From Laccaria trichodermophora (Eukaryota > Basidiomycota > Agaricomycetes > Agaricales > Hydnangiaceae): DNA of 64,000 nt. The DNA is taken from positions 2,976,001 through 3,040,000 of the forward strand of contig JACTVC010000004.1 of NCBI GenBank assembly GCA_018417955.1. The letters run 5' to 3'. The notes below the pieces were generated by a model. It saw only the letters and a program-made list of their open reading frames with translations, was not told where the DNA came from and made no database searches. The translations under genes were made by a program, and so were the position numbers. This document shows positions 12,389 through 23,374 of the stretch, one piece after another. Positions within the stretch are counted from its first letter, which is position 1. Each line of letters begins with the position of its first letter.

Positions 12389-13676
12389 ATGGCTCACCAG
12401 TACTCCTCTGGTCAGTTTGGTCCATCGATTAACTGACCACCGAAGCTGACAAGACCAGTGGCGGCGTTGACCCTCTTGTGCTGGGAGTACTTGCTAACTT
12501 GTTCTCAAGAGTATCATCACATCTGGAGGTACGTGCTCATTTCACTTGCCTGAGCCACTTTTCAATGGCTCTTAGCTTTCCGCTTAATCAAGTAAAGAGT
12601 GCTTATCTGTTCGCGCGCTACTATGGGATATTATCACAAGTGTGAGCTCTATCTTCGATTTCTTTTTGTAACTCGTTGATCTTAACATCATCGACAGGGT
12701 GAACGTGTACCTCTTCTTGAACTTCCATGTCCCAGTGCAGATGCACGCATGCCGAACATGGCATACGTTCCTTTTCGTCTCTTCAGCATCCCTCCAGGCT
12801 ATATTAGATTACATTTTAATTTTAAGAGGTAAGCTTCCTTTATATCTTTCCCGTCTAAACGTGCTCAAAGATGCTCAGTTTACGCTTTGCACAATCAATC
12901 GAAAAGAGTCGGCGCTTATTTGATGATCCTATTCCTGGCTCAAGCGTCTTTCACCATCGCGCACGGGAAACAAGGGTCAAAGGAGATCTTCTTTGATGAA
13001 GCATGTAATTGGGTTCAAGCACCTGTTGAAGTGATCTACCTGACGTCTGTCCCTCCCCCGTTCCCCTTGACTGAATGATACCTGACAATCTTGATCTTGA
13101 CTTTTCCAGTGCTATAATTTGTGTTTTGCATATCAGTCTGTGGTACCTGTCTATCACGAGGCTAGACGATGGCCCTCTCCATCCCTTATTGCGGCTTGTG
13201 ATACGTGATGGGTCCTTTGTGTTGGTTATGATTTGTGGTTAGTGAATCAATCTACGACCCATCCATTGCTGCCTCACGATGTATATTAGCCATTGTGCTC
13301 GGTGCAACCCCATTTGCGTTCCTCACTAAGGAAGCCATCCCCAGCATGCCGCTTCTCATGTACGTACCACCAAATTGACCGACCTGCGTACCTGCGATCT
13401 AATAACCCCGCAGTTGGCCTCATACGTTTTTTAGCGTTGTGGTGAGTTATTTTTTGATTGTACGTCGACTGAGCTGAAATCTGCTTTTTGTAGACTTGCC
13501 GAATCATCATGAACATGCAGTCTTTGCGTATTAACGAGCCCGTACGTAGCGCACACCGGTCGAACTTCATCCTTACGTCCTTCTTCAACATGTCTCAACG
13601 TGAGAGTGGGTTGGACGAGTATGACTCCGCTCCGTCTTCGAGCTCTGGAAGCTTGCCGCGTATTCCAAATGCTTAA
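12389..13676 (+). CDS. DUF6533-type seven-helix membrane protein, 287 aa
   Basis: Nine exons: 12389-12410, 12459-12528, 12576-12641, 12698-12828, 12879-13044, 13110-13237, 13290-13359, 13414-13441, 13494-13676; 864 nt, all phases agree. The N-terminus has the DUF6533 pattern: AALTLLCWEYLLTCSQEYHH with the conserved E-x2-x-IW (residues about 25-30), then SAYLFARYYGIL. Hydrophobic helices follow at about 52-66, 78-96, 105-124, 152-168, 185-203 and 210-226, then a conserved CRIIMNMQSLR helix end and a polar Ser-rich tail. This family is greatly expanded in Agaricomycetes; its role is unknown and receptor-like function is only suggested by topology. Two micro-exons (22 and 28 nt) are present. Confidence 0.88.
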
Positions 13677-14293
13677 TTCCTACGATTGTTCTTAATATAG
13701 ACGTCGGAAATCATACAAGACATGCCATGCTTTCTAGTTCATTTCGTCCAGCCAACCCAAGTGCAAGAAAAAGGCTACTCGAGAGTTGCGTACCTCAAAA
13801 TGCTTGCGTGAGCCCAATCTTAAGACTTTCAGTGACTTTGAGCATACGACAAACGACGTTGATGTCGAACGATCTTCCGCACTCAGGACTCTCTCCTGTA
13901 ATTATTTTCGATTGCGCATTAATCTACCTTCTTGCCCCCGAGTCCAATCCAGCCTCGGCAGATGAAATTTTACGCCCGTCGAAAGCGTCTCTGTCAAATT
14001 CCTGAACGGAAAGAGGGCTCGCAATTTGATGTCCATCTTAGGCCACTCTGCCAATTTTCAGATACATCAGCTTGTACTCGACGACCCGCATGCAAGCGAT
14101 GCACTGGGAGGTTGATGTCTATAAGAGCTTGAATCCTGCTATTCGCCTTTCGATTTTAGACGTAATTAAAACCACAGAGCGATTTGTTCAAGTTGTTTTG
14201 ATAAAGAGGAGGAAGCTCAGTAATATGTCTATCAGTTCCGTGGAGAGTATAATCTATACAGGGTATGCAGAATGTGACTGTTCAAGTAGAAAA
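13677..14293. other. Intergenic, nothing recognised
   Basis: Between the DUF6533 gene and the HMG-CoA synthase pseudogene. Only short frames with no family resemblance are present. Confidence 0.45.
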
Positions 14294-14905
14294 GGGAGCC
14301 CTAGTATACTTTCTCCTATACTTGGAGTCAACGCTATCAAGATAATAAGCGCCTGGCCAAATATATTCTCAATGTGACCTTCCGGCGTATAATCCGCCGC
14401 ATTGTGGTTCTTTTCTCGGAGCTACCAAGAACAAAGAAGTGAGCGAACGCTAAAGTCCAAGATGAGCCTCGGTCACATACCTCAAGGGCTTTGATGAATT
14501 CCTGAGGAGGAACCACACTCATCGTCGAAAGCCGTTCCAAGAGGTTCATCTTCTAATCTTGGACGTATCTCCCTTGATGTGGAGAGTGAAGAAGCTGGAC
14601 CCGAAGCCGCTGCCAAATGAGAATAAGCTCACCCGCTTTCCTTGAAGCTGTGTGGATTCGACGTTGGACAGCAATGAGGCGAGGCAGCCGTACAGCGACC
14701 CAGCATACATGTTTCCTAGGCGCTAGGAGCAGGACATTCCGGGATCGGTCTTTTGCTTGAACGATGCTTTTGACGCGGCGATGAATGTTTTCTCAACGTC
14801 TTTATCCGTCTGTGACTCAGCATGCGTCGCAGTGAGGAAGGAGTCATCGTTTGCAATGTTGGCGAAGTGGGGAGCTTTGGGGTTATTGAGGAAATTATTG
14901 AACAG
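14294..14905 (-). pseudogene. Truncated, broken inverted copy of the HMG-CoA synthase 3' half
   Basis: Minus-strand sequence closely parallels the HMG-CoA synthase gene from about its residue 268 ([17 protein letters not shown]) to near the C-terminus, including the last intron (GTATGTG...TTGGTAG) at the same place. Two lesions make it non-functional: an in-frame TAG after GMSCS where the parent reads GMSCSRRLG, and a 4 bp deletion just before MNLLERLS where the parent has TCGGAGATCAGCCGGCAG. Homology stops abruptly near 14905, so promoter and catalytic N-terminal half are missing. Because the intron is retained, it arose by DNA duplication, not retroposition. Confidence 0.9.
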
Positions 14906-15594
14906 GTGATAATTGGGCTCAGTCATTGGAGGATCAGGACGCCCGTTCGCAAGTTCCAAACATGTCGTGTTCTGTTAGCTGGTAAAAGTAGAGTCGCATC
15001 GGCCATAGCAATTTCTGTTCCGATTGCCTTGAACTTGTTTAGCGAAGAGTGATTCGCGATGCAATTAGACTCCACGGGCGCTCACGTTTCCTGGAATCCT
15101 GAAATCGTTTACTCCGGACCTGCACTCGGAACCGCACATGATCACCTTGAATAGTAGTGCAGCTTCCTAGCATGAGGATTGCGGATATGTGATAGGTACT
15201 GAGTTATCTCCCGAAGCAATAGCCTGGTCCCGGTGGTGTGATTGCTAGTGGTTGTTGTGCAAGACCGGTCAATGCCAGTTTGATGGTGGTGGTGAAGGTG
15301 CATTAAAGGAACTGTCACTGTCACGTTCTCCTACACTACGTCCATTTATATAGTACTAGTCTGGGAGTCCGACCGACTTCAAAATGTGGCTAGAGCTTTC
15401 CTCTGTCCAACAACAATCACCAGCGGCGATCGGGGTTGTTCCGTCAACGAAATAGAAGCGGAAACCCCTTTCAACCATTCTTGGCCCCTCAATTCGACGA
15501 TAAACGACCTTGAAAAAAATTTGACACACAAATTATTGTTCAACCCAGTTCAACCCCCGCTCAACCAACAAGTACCCTACTACATAATCAAATA
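14906..15594. other. Intergenic, nothing recognised
   Basis: No supportable gene. Stretches around 15142-15324 contain CA/TG-rich low-complexity sequence only. Confidence 0.45.
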
Positions 15595-17020
15595 TTATAC
15601 GGCATGTATAGTGTGGGTATGCTGCACATTAATAGCCAACTGCCGCGACTTTCTCAAAGCCCCCACATCACCGCTCTGATCACCATTCGTTGAATCGGAT
15701 GCTAAAGGGTTCATTACGTACGCCTTGCTATTAGAATCTCCAATACCCTCAAACACAACGCGGCTGGCGTTTACTGTAGAGGTGTTCAAGTTACTGTTTG
15801 TTCCTTCAAGCGCCCAGCCGAGGCCTGCGCGCACATTGATCATCATGCATGTAATGCCTGAGACGGCGGGCCAGCAGTTCACGATGAGGAAGCATATGTT
15901 CTGGTGTGTTTGATATGTTACGAAGAAGACGAGTGCCCAAGCCCTGAGGTATATCGCGAAAATGAGCATCAGGAGTTAGAAAACAGAAAAGGAGGACGGA
16001 CGTGTAGAAAGTGGCGCTTTCGACGACTATGGCAAGGACTCCCTATAGGATGTTGAAGGTTCGCTGTGGTTAAAAAAGGAGGCCACGTACACCGAGACTT
16101 GGTCCACCATATTTCTGCGATCTTGAGTCGACCAACCACACCTTGTAAGCGATCATTGCTGTGGGGAACGGGTTATGCCTTGTTGTGTAACAACAAATGA
16201 GAGGACAGACGTACCAGAGCAATAAACGTTGGTGCTAACCAACCCACAGACGCGTGGTGAGCTGCTCAGTAAAGGAGAAGCAGTCGAATGACCTACCATA
16301 TGGTGAACACACAATCGGGAGTAGCCCATCTTGCTGCACTTGATTGGAAAATACCCGCTCCCGTTTCCAGCTGAGGAAATTCCTGAACCAGGCCAATTCC
16401 GCAAGCTGATTCGGGAAATGCAGAAGTTGATAAGCGACCCTCGTAATATCTATGAGTGGTAAGAGAGAACGCACTAAGAAGGCCCACCAGACCCAGGATA
16501 GGGAAGACGACCACGAGTTTCCTGTAGTTCCAAACGACCCACAGTCTATATATCTTCACGAGATAAGTAAAGGAGACTGAGACTCAGGACGGTAGAGAAA
16601 GGTGTCTTACAATGAGAGCGTCTCCGATCACGGCTGCAGCGATAAAAAATCCCATCTCAGCAACGAATGTTGGTTGGCTCCATTCCAAGTAGAATATCAG
16701 GGGGCCTTCGGGAGAGTTCACAGCCTGAACGAGACGCGCGCCTTCAATGACCCAATGCTGAATGACAGAGAATGTCAGCCTCCAACCATGCAAGCCACGT
16801 TGCGCTCACTTACTACTGTGATGGCAACAAACATAGCGAGAGACCCGGCGATAAGAGGTGTGCACAGAATAGACCATATCGATGCGTGAGGAGAGGTCTT
16901 ACGAGCCCTAGAAATAAGGAGGGCCGAGGATAGAACGAATAGGGTGAAGAATATGCCGTAGAGGGTCCCCTCGACACATAATCCTGCAAGGCTGACGGTG
17001 AGGGGGTTGACCTGGGGCAT
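15595..17020 (-). CDS. Seven-helix integral membrane protein of an Agaricomycete family, 362 aa
   Basis: Seven exons: 17020-16814, 16757-16611, 16553-16297, 16234-16215, 16158-16091, 16042-16002, 15943-15595; 1089 nt with consistent phases. It contains a 20 nt micro-exon whose product joins VFTI to CTNVYCS. Hydrophobic helices include GLCVEGTLYGIFFTLFVL near the N-terminus, AEMGFFIAAAVIGDALII, LVVVFPILGLVGLLSAF and GVLAIVVESATFYT. Landmarks DALIIYRLWVVW and TNVYCSAMIAYKVW are the ones seen in a large, mostly unannotated family of mushroom seven-helix proteins. The C-terminal tail is polar. Receptor function is only a topological guess. Confidence 0.85.
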
Positions 17021-18420
17021 GTTGGGCGAATTTGAAGGTCGTGAACGACGCTAAGTATATGTATGCTGGTTGTTATTTCAACATTGAATCACGGAATCGT
17101 GGACATTTGATTGATTAATTCAAAGTGGCCTCGGCTATGAAGAATTTGTAGGAAGTCTTGAGGAACGTCAAAATGAGTTCTCGAGAAAATCGCGCCTAAC
17201 GTTGACATGAACTGTTCCACTGGTTTCCACTTCTCTCCGCACTTATGCATTCAAAACCAAGGGGAGTGTCATTCTTGATGCATGATGACGGAGGTCGGGC
17301 TAGGTTGGGTGGGGATTTCAAAAATGCTTTATAGGGGTCACGTCCGCCGGCAGGAGTCTCAGATCAGAATCGGCCTTGTGACCGTTGGTCGTCCAAGGTG
17401 CACGAAGATCTAGTCGTCGTTCGGCTCGATAGTTGGAGTCGAATTTGGGCTTCTAGGTAAACAATGAAGGAATGGCAAAGCTCGCGGTTTCATGCTGGTC
17501 GCATGCGGGTCAACTATTTTACTTTATGTAAGCAACTCAAAAGTCAACAACAATAAACAAGCATCGCCCGATTTAGACGTCATGCGCGTAACCAGCACTC
17601 AAGTAACCCCTGAGGCCTGAGGCCTGAGTTGAAATGAAGGGCACTACTTACAAAATGTATTTACACCACCAACGTTGGCTTCAAGTTGGCTTGAGATTTT
17701 GCTTGGTGACACGTGCACTTGCATTTAGCACGTGATGGGAAACTTTACAATAATTTTCTCTTTCCTCTTGCTTTCCCCTAACCTTTTCCTTCTGCTTCAA
17801 TGCGCTCTCACTGCCTCTTTTGACTGGTCTCCTCTTTTGAGACTTATCAACGGTTCATGAAGTTTATTTACGGAAAACCGAAGCTTTTCGACCCCTACTA
17901 GGCTACATCCAATCCCCCTCACTTACACTTCGTTCATCCAAACAAATTGTTGCTTCTTTATTCTACAATGTTGGCTTCTGCTGTCTTTTTTCACGCTAAT
18001 ACCTCAATGTATTATAGGTCGGTACCGGTCATTCATGGCCCTGGCGTTATCTGTGTCAGCGATCATCGATCACCATTGGCAGCACTTGTACGGAGGGGTT
18101 GTCCATTTGGGTTTCGACGTCTTGCGTCTAATCACGCCACTCGAATTCGGTCATCAACAGATTATTCGGGGCTCGCCAATCACACATACAAATCACCAGG
18201 ACATGCCAATATGTACCAATGGTTGGTCAATCGGTCATGACGGTGCGGATCAACGAACTCGGGGCCAGGTGTTCGGCTTCGCAGTCTCTGTGCGACCGAG
18301 GGTGTATGTTTGTACTCTCCAAAAGTATCACCAAGGCAGCCCGGCTGAATCTAGCAGTGGTTGACTATCGTCCCCGACGGGGGTTTGTACCCGAGGTGTG
18401 GAATCCTGTCACCAACACTC
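17021..18420. other. Intergenic region with no supported gene
   Basis: Open frames at 17947-18240 and 18035-18364 lack family resemblance and splice support. A TATA-like TATATAG at about 18422-18428 directly precedes the kinase ORF. Confidence 0.45.
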
Positions 18421-18428
18421 CTATATAG

Positions 18429-20006
18429 ATGCTTTCATGCCTCCTCTCCTCGAAGTTGCGCAACATTACGATGCCTACTCCGTTGTGTGCCCAACCCCAG
18501 TCAAGTTTAGCTGCTGATGAGCCGTCTTTCAGAAATTCACAACCAGGGTGTTTTCTCGCTTTACATCAGCTTTTCTTAAGCTCCTCTTCCAACATGGATC
18601 CCGAATGCTCCCGCCGGTTGACGTTCATCAGGCCTCAATCCCAAATGTCGCGTCCCCCTTTGCGTGAGACATCGAGCTTCAATCAACTTCTGGGAAAAGG
18701 CACGCGCCACTCCCTTCCGCTCGCCTCAGTTGAACACAACCACATTGCTTCTTTCCATTCCCCGAAATTCCGCCCACAATATCGCCTCATTAAAGAATTC
18801 GTGGAGATATATAAGCTCGAGGATGAATTGGGTTCCGGCGGGTACGGGTTTGTGATGACTGCGCGCCATCGTGAGGAACGACGCGAAGTTGCGGTGAAAT
18901 TTATCATCAAGAGTAAGGTTCCAGCCCGTTCATGGGTTCACGATGATATCATCGGGAAGCTACCAACGGAGGTTGTCGTTTTATGCTTCGTTGACCACGA
19001 GAATATTGTGAAGTGTTTGGATATCTTCGAGGATTCTGAGTATATCTATCTTGTGAGCCCTTCGTTTCGATTGTGCATGTGACATTCAGCTTTTTTTTCT
19101 TCAAGGTTCAGGAACTACATGGCTCACCTTGGACGGACGCCGAAATATTGCGAGAGGGCCACGCACCTGAGAGCACCAATACGTCGCTCTCAACGCCTCC
19201 TCTTTCCTATGCTGGATCTGTGGATTCGCTTGACTCCGTCCAACCGACTACTCCACCTCGGTTGAGCTCAACCTATGATCCACTGAGTCAAGCGGATGAA
19301 TGTCACGAGGTGGAAGCGCCTTCTTCTGAAGTCGGTATCCAAGAAAGCCCGAGTATACCACTCAAGGATAATCCACGGCTAATCTTTTCCCGCCGACCTT
19401 CATACGACTTGTTCGAGTGCGTTACTCAAGCGCCTCATCAGAGATTCACGGAGTCGCAGGCTCGCGATGTCTTTTCTCAAGTAGTAGATGCAGTTCAATA
19501 TCTCGGTGATTTAGGAATAGCGCACCGGGATATCAAGGATGAAAACATAGTAATCGACAAGAACTTCAAGGCAACTTCCACTTTCATTTCGCCTATTCTT
19601 CAATTTGATGCTAATACATCACCTTAAACAGATAAAGTTGATCGATTTTGGCAGCGCGACAATCACCAATCCAAATGATTCACGTCCCTTCTACACAGAT
19701 TTTTTTGGTACCCCACACTATGCGGCGTCCGAAATCCTGCGCAGGAAACCGTATCAAGCGGCGCCCGCCGAAATTTGGACGTTGGGAGTGTTGTTGTCAT
19801 ACTTACTTACGGGGGCGTCTCCATTTGCAAATGTGTGGGACGCGGCAGATGGGAGGATTTTTTTGTCGAGGAGTGCTGCGTCCTGCCCGTCAAAGGAGGC
19901 CGTGGATTTGATGAAGAGGTGCTTAGATCCGGATCCAGGGACCAGGGCGACTGTGGTGGAAGTTAAAGAACATGTGTGGTTGAAGCGTCAGTCTGTTTCT
20001 GGCTGA
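18429..20006 (+). CDS. Serine/threonine protein kinase with a hinge-region insertion, up to 487 aa
   Basis: Exons 18429-19052, 19106-19570 and 19632-20006 (phase 0 throughout). Kinase landmarks: glycine loop GSGGYGFV (135-142), VAVK lysine K157, catalytic HRDIKDEN (348-355), DFG at 368-370 in IKLIDFGSAT, activation segment GTPHYAASEIL with APE changed to ASE. Between the hinge (YIYL, 205-208) and helix D (DLFECV, 309) lies an extra ~95-residue Ser/Pro-rich segment absent from ordinary kinases. The first intron is GT-AG; the second begins GCAACT and ends ACAG, a GC-AG intron. The family is CAMK/PAS-kinase-like, substrate unknown. The TATA-like box touches the first ATG, so translation more likely starts at 18471 or at 18594 (MDPECSRR). 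Confidence 0.85.
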
Positions 20007-21068
20007 CGTTGGGATTATTTCTTGACGAACTTTCTCGGTAAGTGATTCCCGATTCCCTGTGAGGTTACCAGGAGCAACTAATTGTGACGAGTTTCAGTCC
20101 GTTTTGAGTGATAGATTGTTAGTCGCAATACATAGATGTCAGATACATTTAAGAGGCACGCGCTCGCATTCAATCCTTTTAGTCCTTCTCGCTCAACGCC
20201 CTCCAGCAGTAGAGGTCGAGGTATATATGGTTTCGCCCAGCCTGAGCGAGTCGGACACCTTGTGTACAAAATTTTTCCTTCATAATCGATCGCTCTGTTT
20301 ACTGGGTGTGATCTTTTCCCTCCTCGTCCGCGCTCTCGCATACTCGGAATTTATTGAGTTAACAGATGATTCCCATTTTCCCGCTGTTGCTCCTCAAGTC
20401 AATGTGGCCAAAGAACATTACTTATTTTGTGCTGCTGGTTCGTAGCTTCGGTGCAAGATATGCGTTTTTTTCTAGTTCTGTATGACTCAACACCTCTGCG
20501 AGCATTCGTTATCAAATTTTGTAAGAGATGGGTTCTGGAAATGCAAAAGCTGACGAAAGGTTTCCAAAAATACACCAGTGGAGTCACATGTCATGTATAG
20601 ATGTGACGCGTGACAGATTCTCTATGCCAACTCGTTGCTCATGATCAGCTTGTGCTCAGCTTCACTTTTCCGCTGGAAAGTTGCTGTAAAGATGACTTGA
20701 ACCTGAAGGCATGGGTGAGTTGTATTTAAAATAGTCGTCATCATTCAACTTTCAATATTAAATTTACCATTTGTCATTCAAGCCAAGTTACACGTATGTA
20801 CCCGTGGTCTCGGTGATTGGCTGGTGTTTGCTCTAAGCGAGTCAAAAGCGAATGCTTCTGCGATCGTCAATCATCAATCAGGCCCTGTGGACCAGGGTAG
20901 AGTGTGGCCGAAGCGCTGCTCCATCGCTTTCTCGCAGACGGGGGGGAGAGACTCTCGACCGAAGCTCCATTGCAGACGCTATCTCAATCGGGAGCAGACG
21001 TAGGAGAACATCCAAACGCCGTGGCCAAGGGTGCTTTTGCTGAGCAGAGGTTGATACCATCGAATTCG
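20007..21068. other. Intergenic, nothing recognised
   Basis: Only unrelated short frames are present, such as a 128-codon frame at 20059-20445 without a domain. Confidence 0.45.
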
Positions 21069-21073
21069 GTGGA

Positions 21074-21081
21074 TATATAAG
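21074..21081 (+). promoter_or_regulatory. TATA box of the HMG-CoA synthase gene
   Basis: TATATAAG lies 83 bp upstream of the ATG at 21157, within the usual fungal range. Confidence 0.65.
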
Positions 21082-21156
21082 CTCCAACGGGAAGCCATTG
21101 ATCCCCACTACAAAACCACACATTCCAGAGCTCTTTCTATCTTCGCGATTTCCAAG

Positions 21157-22794
21157 ATGACCATCCCAACTACCACTCCCGTCATCGATAACCAACTCCC
21201 CCGTCCGAAAGATGTCGGTATCCTTGCGATGGAAGTCTATTTACCCCGCCGAGTAATCAAATTTTTCGTCTGGTGAACTTCGTGTATTGACGCAATGGTG
21301 CCTACAGTGCATTTCTGAAGCCGACCTCGAAGTATTTGACGGCGTTCCCCAAGGGAAATACACCATTGGGTTAGGCCAAGAGTACATGGCGTGGCCAGAT
21401 GATCGTGAAGACATCAATTCATTCGCTCTTAACGGTAAGCGCAAATGCCGTCACTATCGCTAGCATTTTCAACTTTCAATCTACAGCGGTCGCAGGGTTA
21501 CTGGAGAAATTCAATGTGGACCCTAAATCGATCGGCCGCCTCGACGTCGGCACCGAAACTATCATCGACAAATCTAAGTCTGTGAAAACGACTCTCATGG
21601 ATCTTTTCGCAGAGTCTGGGAACTTTGATATTGAAGGTATCGATTCGAAGAATGCTTGCTACGGTGGTACCGCCGCGCTCTTCAACGCCATAAACTGGAT
21701 CGAGTCGAGATCCTGGGATGGTCGAAACGCCATTGTCGTAGCTGGGGATATCGCGGTATATGCTGAGGGTGCTGCTCGCCCTGCCGGTGGTGCTGGCTGC
21801 GTTGCCATTCTCATTGGTCCCAATGCCCCTGTGGTGTTCGAACGTTCGTCGACGTTCATTATATGCTCTCCTATCTCTAACCCCTTGTTTTCAGCGATTC
21901 ATGGAAACTACATGTGCAACACATACGACTTCTATAAACCAACCCTCTCCTCCGAATACCCTGTAGTCGACGGTCCCGTTTCCGTCGTTACATATGTTGC
22001 AGCCCTTGATGGCGCCTACACCTTCTTCCGTGAGAAATTATCCAAAGCTGCCAAACGTGCCACACTTCACGGTTCCAACTTGACTGCCGAATCGTCTTTC
22101 TCCCTTCAGAGTGTCGACTATGCCCTTTTCCACAGCCCATACGGCAAGCAAGCCGTCAAGGGCCATGCACGCATGCTGTTCAATGATTTCCTCGATGACC
22201 CCAAAGCACCCCACTTTGCCAATATCCCAAATGCAGATTCCTTCCTCGCTGCGACTCATGTCGAGTCACTCACTGATAAGAACGTTGAGAAGACATTCAT
22301 CGCCGCGTCAAAAGCATCGTTCAAGCAAAAGACCGACCCCGGTATGTCCTGCTCACGGCGCCTAGGAAACATGTATACAGGGTCGCTGTACGGCTGCCTC
22401 GCCTCATTGCTGTCCAACGTCGAATCCACGCAGCTTCAAGGAAAGCGCGTGAGCTTGTTCTCATTTGGCAGCGGATTCGCGTCCAGCTTCTTCACTCTCC
22501 GCATCAAGGGAGATACGTCGGAGATCAGCCGGCAGATGAACCTCCTGGAACGGCTTTCAAAGATGAGTGTGGTTCCTCCTCAGGAGTTCATCAAGGCGTT
22601 GGAGGTTGGTAATCAAACCCCTTGATGCAATTCTTTTGCTGATATATTTTTTTCAGCTACGGGAAAAGAATCATAATGCCGTTGATTACACGCCAGAGGG
22701 CCTGATCGAGAATATCTGGCCGGGTGCTTATTATCTTGATAGCGTTGACGCCAAGTACAGGCGGAAATACGTCAGGGCGCCTTTCGCGGCTTAG
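21157..22794 (+). CDS. ERG13: Hydroxymethylglutaryl-CoA synthase, 475 aa
   Basis: Five exons: 21157-21252, 21308-21434, 21487-21843, 21895-22604, 22657-22794 (1428 nt, phases agree). The enzyme condenses acetyl-CoA with acetoacetyl-CoA to HMG-CoA, the step before HMG-CoA reductase in the mevalonate/ergosterol pathway. Active-site residues are visible: general base E98 in [11 protein letters not shown], nucleophile C132 in [10 protein letters not shown], and the histidine in [10 protein letters not shown]. Conserved blocks [15 protein letters not shown] and SLFSFGSG are present and the length is normal for eukaryotes. Intron 3 is 51 nt and open in frame; removing it restores the family sequence (VVFEP followed by [15 protein letters not shown]). 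A broken inverted copy of the 3' half lies at 14.3-14.9 kb. Confidence 0.95.
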
Positions 22795-22939
22795 GCTTCG
22801 ACATAAATTATAAGACATAGATGACCCGTTCAGGTACTGTAGTCTCGAAGAGGTTTGGAAAATAAATTATCTCGTGAAGTTACAGCGCAGATAAACTATC
22901 AATAAGTAAACACCTGAAGTCATTGCTAGCCATAGCCCT

Positions 22940-23374
22940 TTACTTCGCTTTGCAAAACTTGCTGCAGTCCTTTGCCTAATAGAAAGTTGCAAAGTACAGT
23001 CACCAAAACGTCGAGTAAATATTGAGTGACCCTTTCTTACCTGAGCGGCTGTTGGATACTTCGACCCGCAGTAAGGGCATTGATAAGTTTTGGGTTTGCT
23101 GATGATATTTCCACGACGCGCAAGCCTCTCATTTAATTCGTCGACCAGCTCACGCGTCGTGAGGTCTTCAATGAGGACAGAGCGGGCGTGAAACTCCTCC
23201 ACTGCCTCACGGGCGTTGAGGGCATCCACGAATTCACGAGCTTCAAATTCATTATAGTCCTGGACAAGTTAATTATTGGATATCGACGCTTATGAGGATG
23301 GTACACACCCCATGGGCGGAGACTGCAATAGACGCGATGAGGGCGACGAAGGGGAGGAGAGAGGCGACTTTCAT
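22940..23374 (-). CDS. Small secreted protein with a C-terminal four-Cys motif, 106 aa
   Basis: Exons 23374-23309, 23259-23041 and 22975-22940; 321 nt, all phase 0. Residues 1-20 are a signal peptide (MKVASLLPFVALIASIAVSA). The middle is highly charged and helical (EFEAREFVDALNAREAVEEF and further ARE/RELVDELNER). The C-terminus reads YQCPYCGSKYPTAAQAKDC followed by SKFCKAK, giving CxxC...CxxxC. The pattern resembles a zinc knuckle, but on a secreted protein it more likely forms disulphides. It is convergent with the HMG-CoA synthase gene (about 145 bp apart). Function unknown. Confidence 0.8.

Noticed and set aside
16262..16296. A 35 bp intron in the 15.6-17.0 kb membrane protein gene
   Set aside because: An alternative acceptor 27 nt further on gives a normal 62 bp intron and restores the conserved TNVYCSAMIAYKVW segment better.
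21399..22625. A single 408-codon ORF as the HMG-CoA synthase coding sequence
   Set aside because: It begins inside an intron region and contains a 51 nt in-frame intron; the family sequence requires five exons from 21157.
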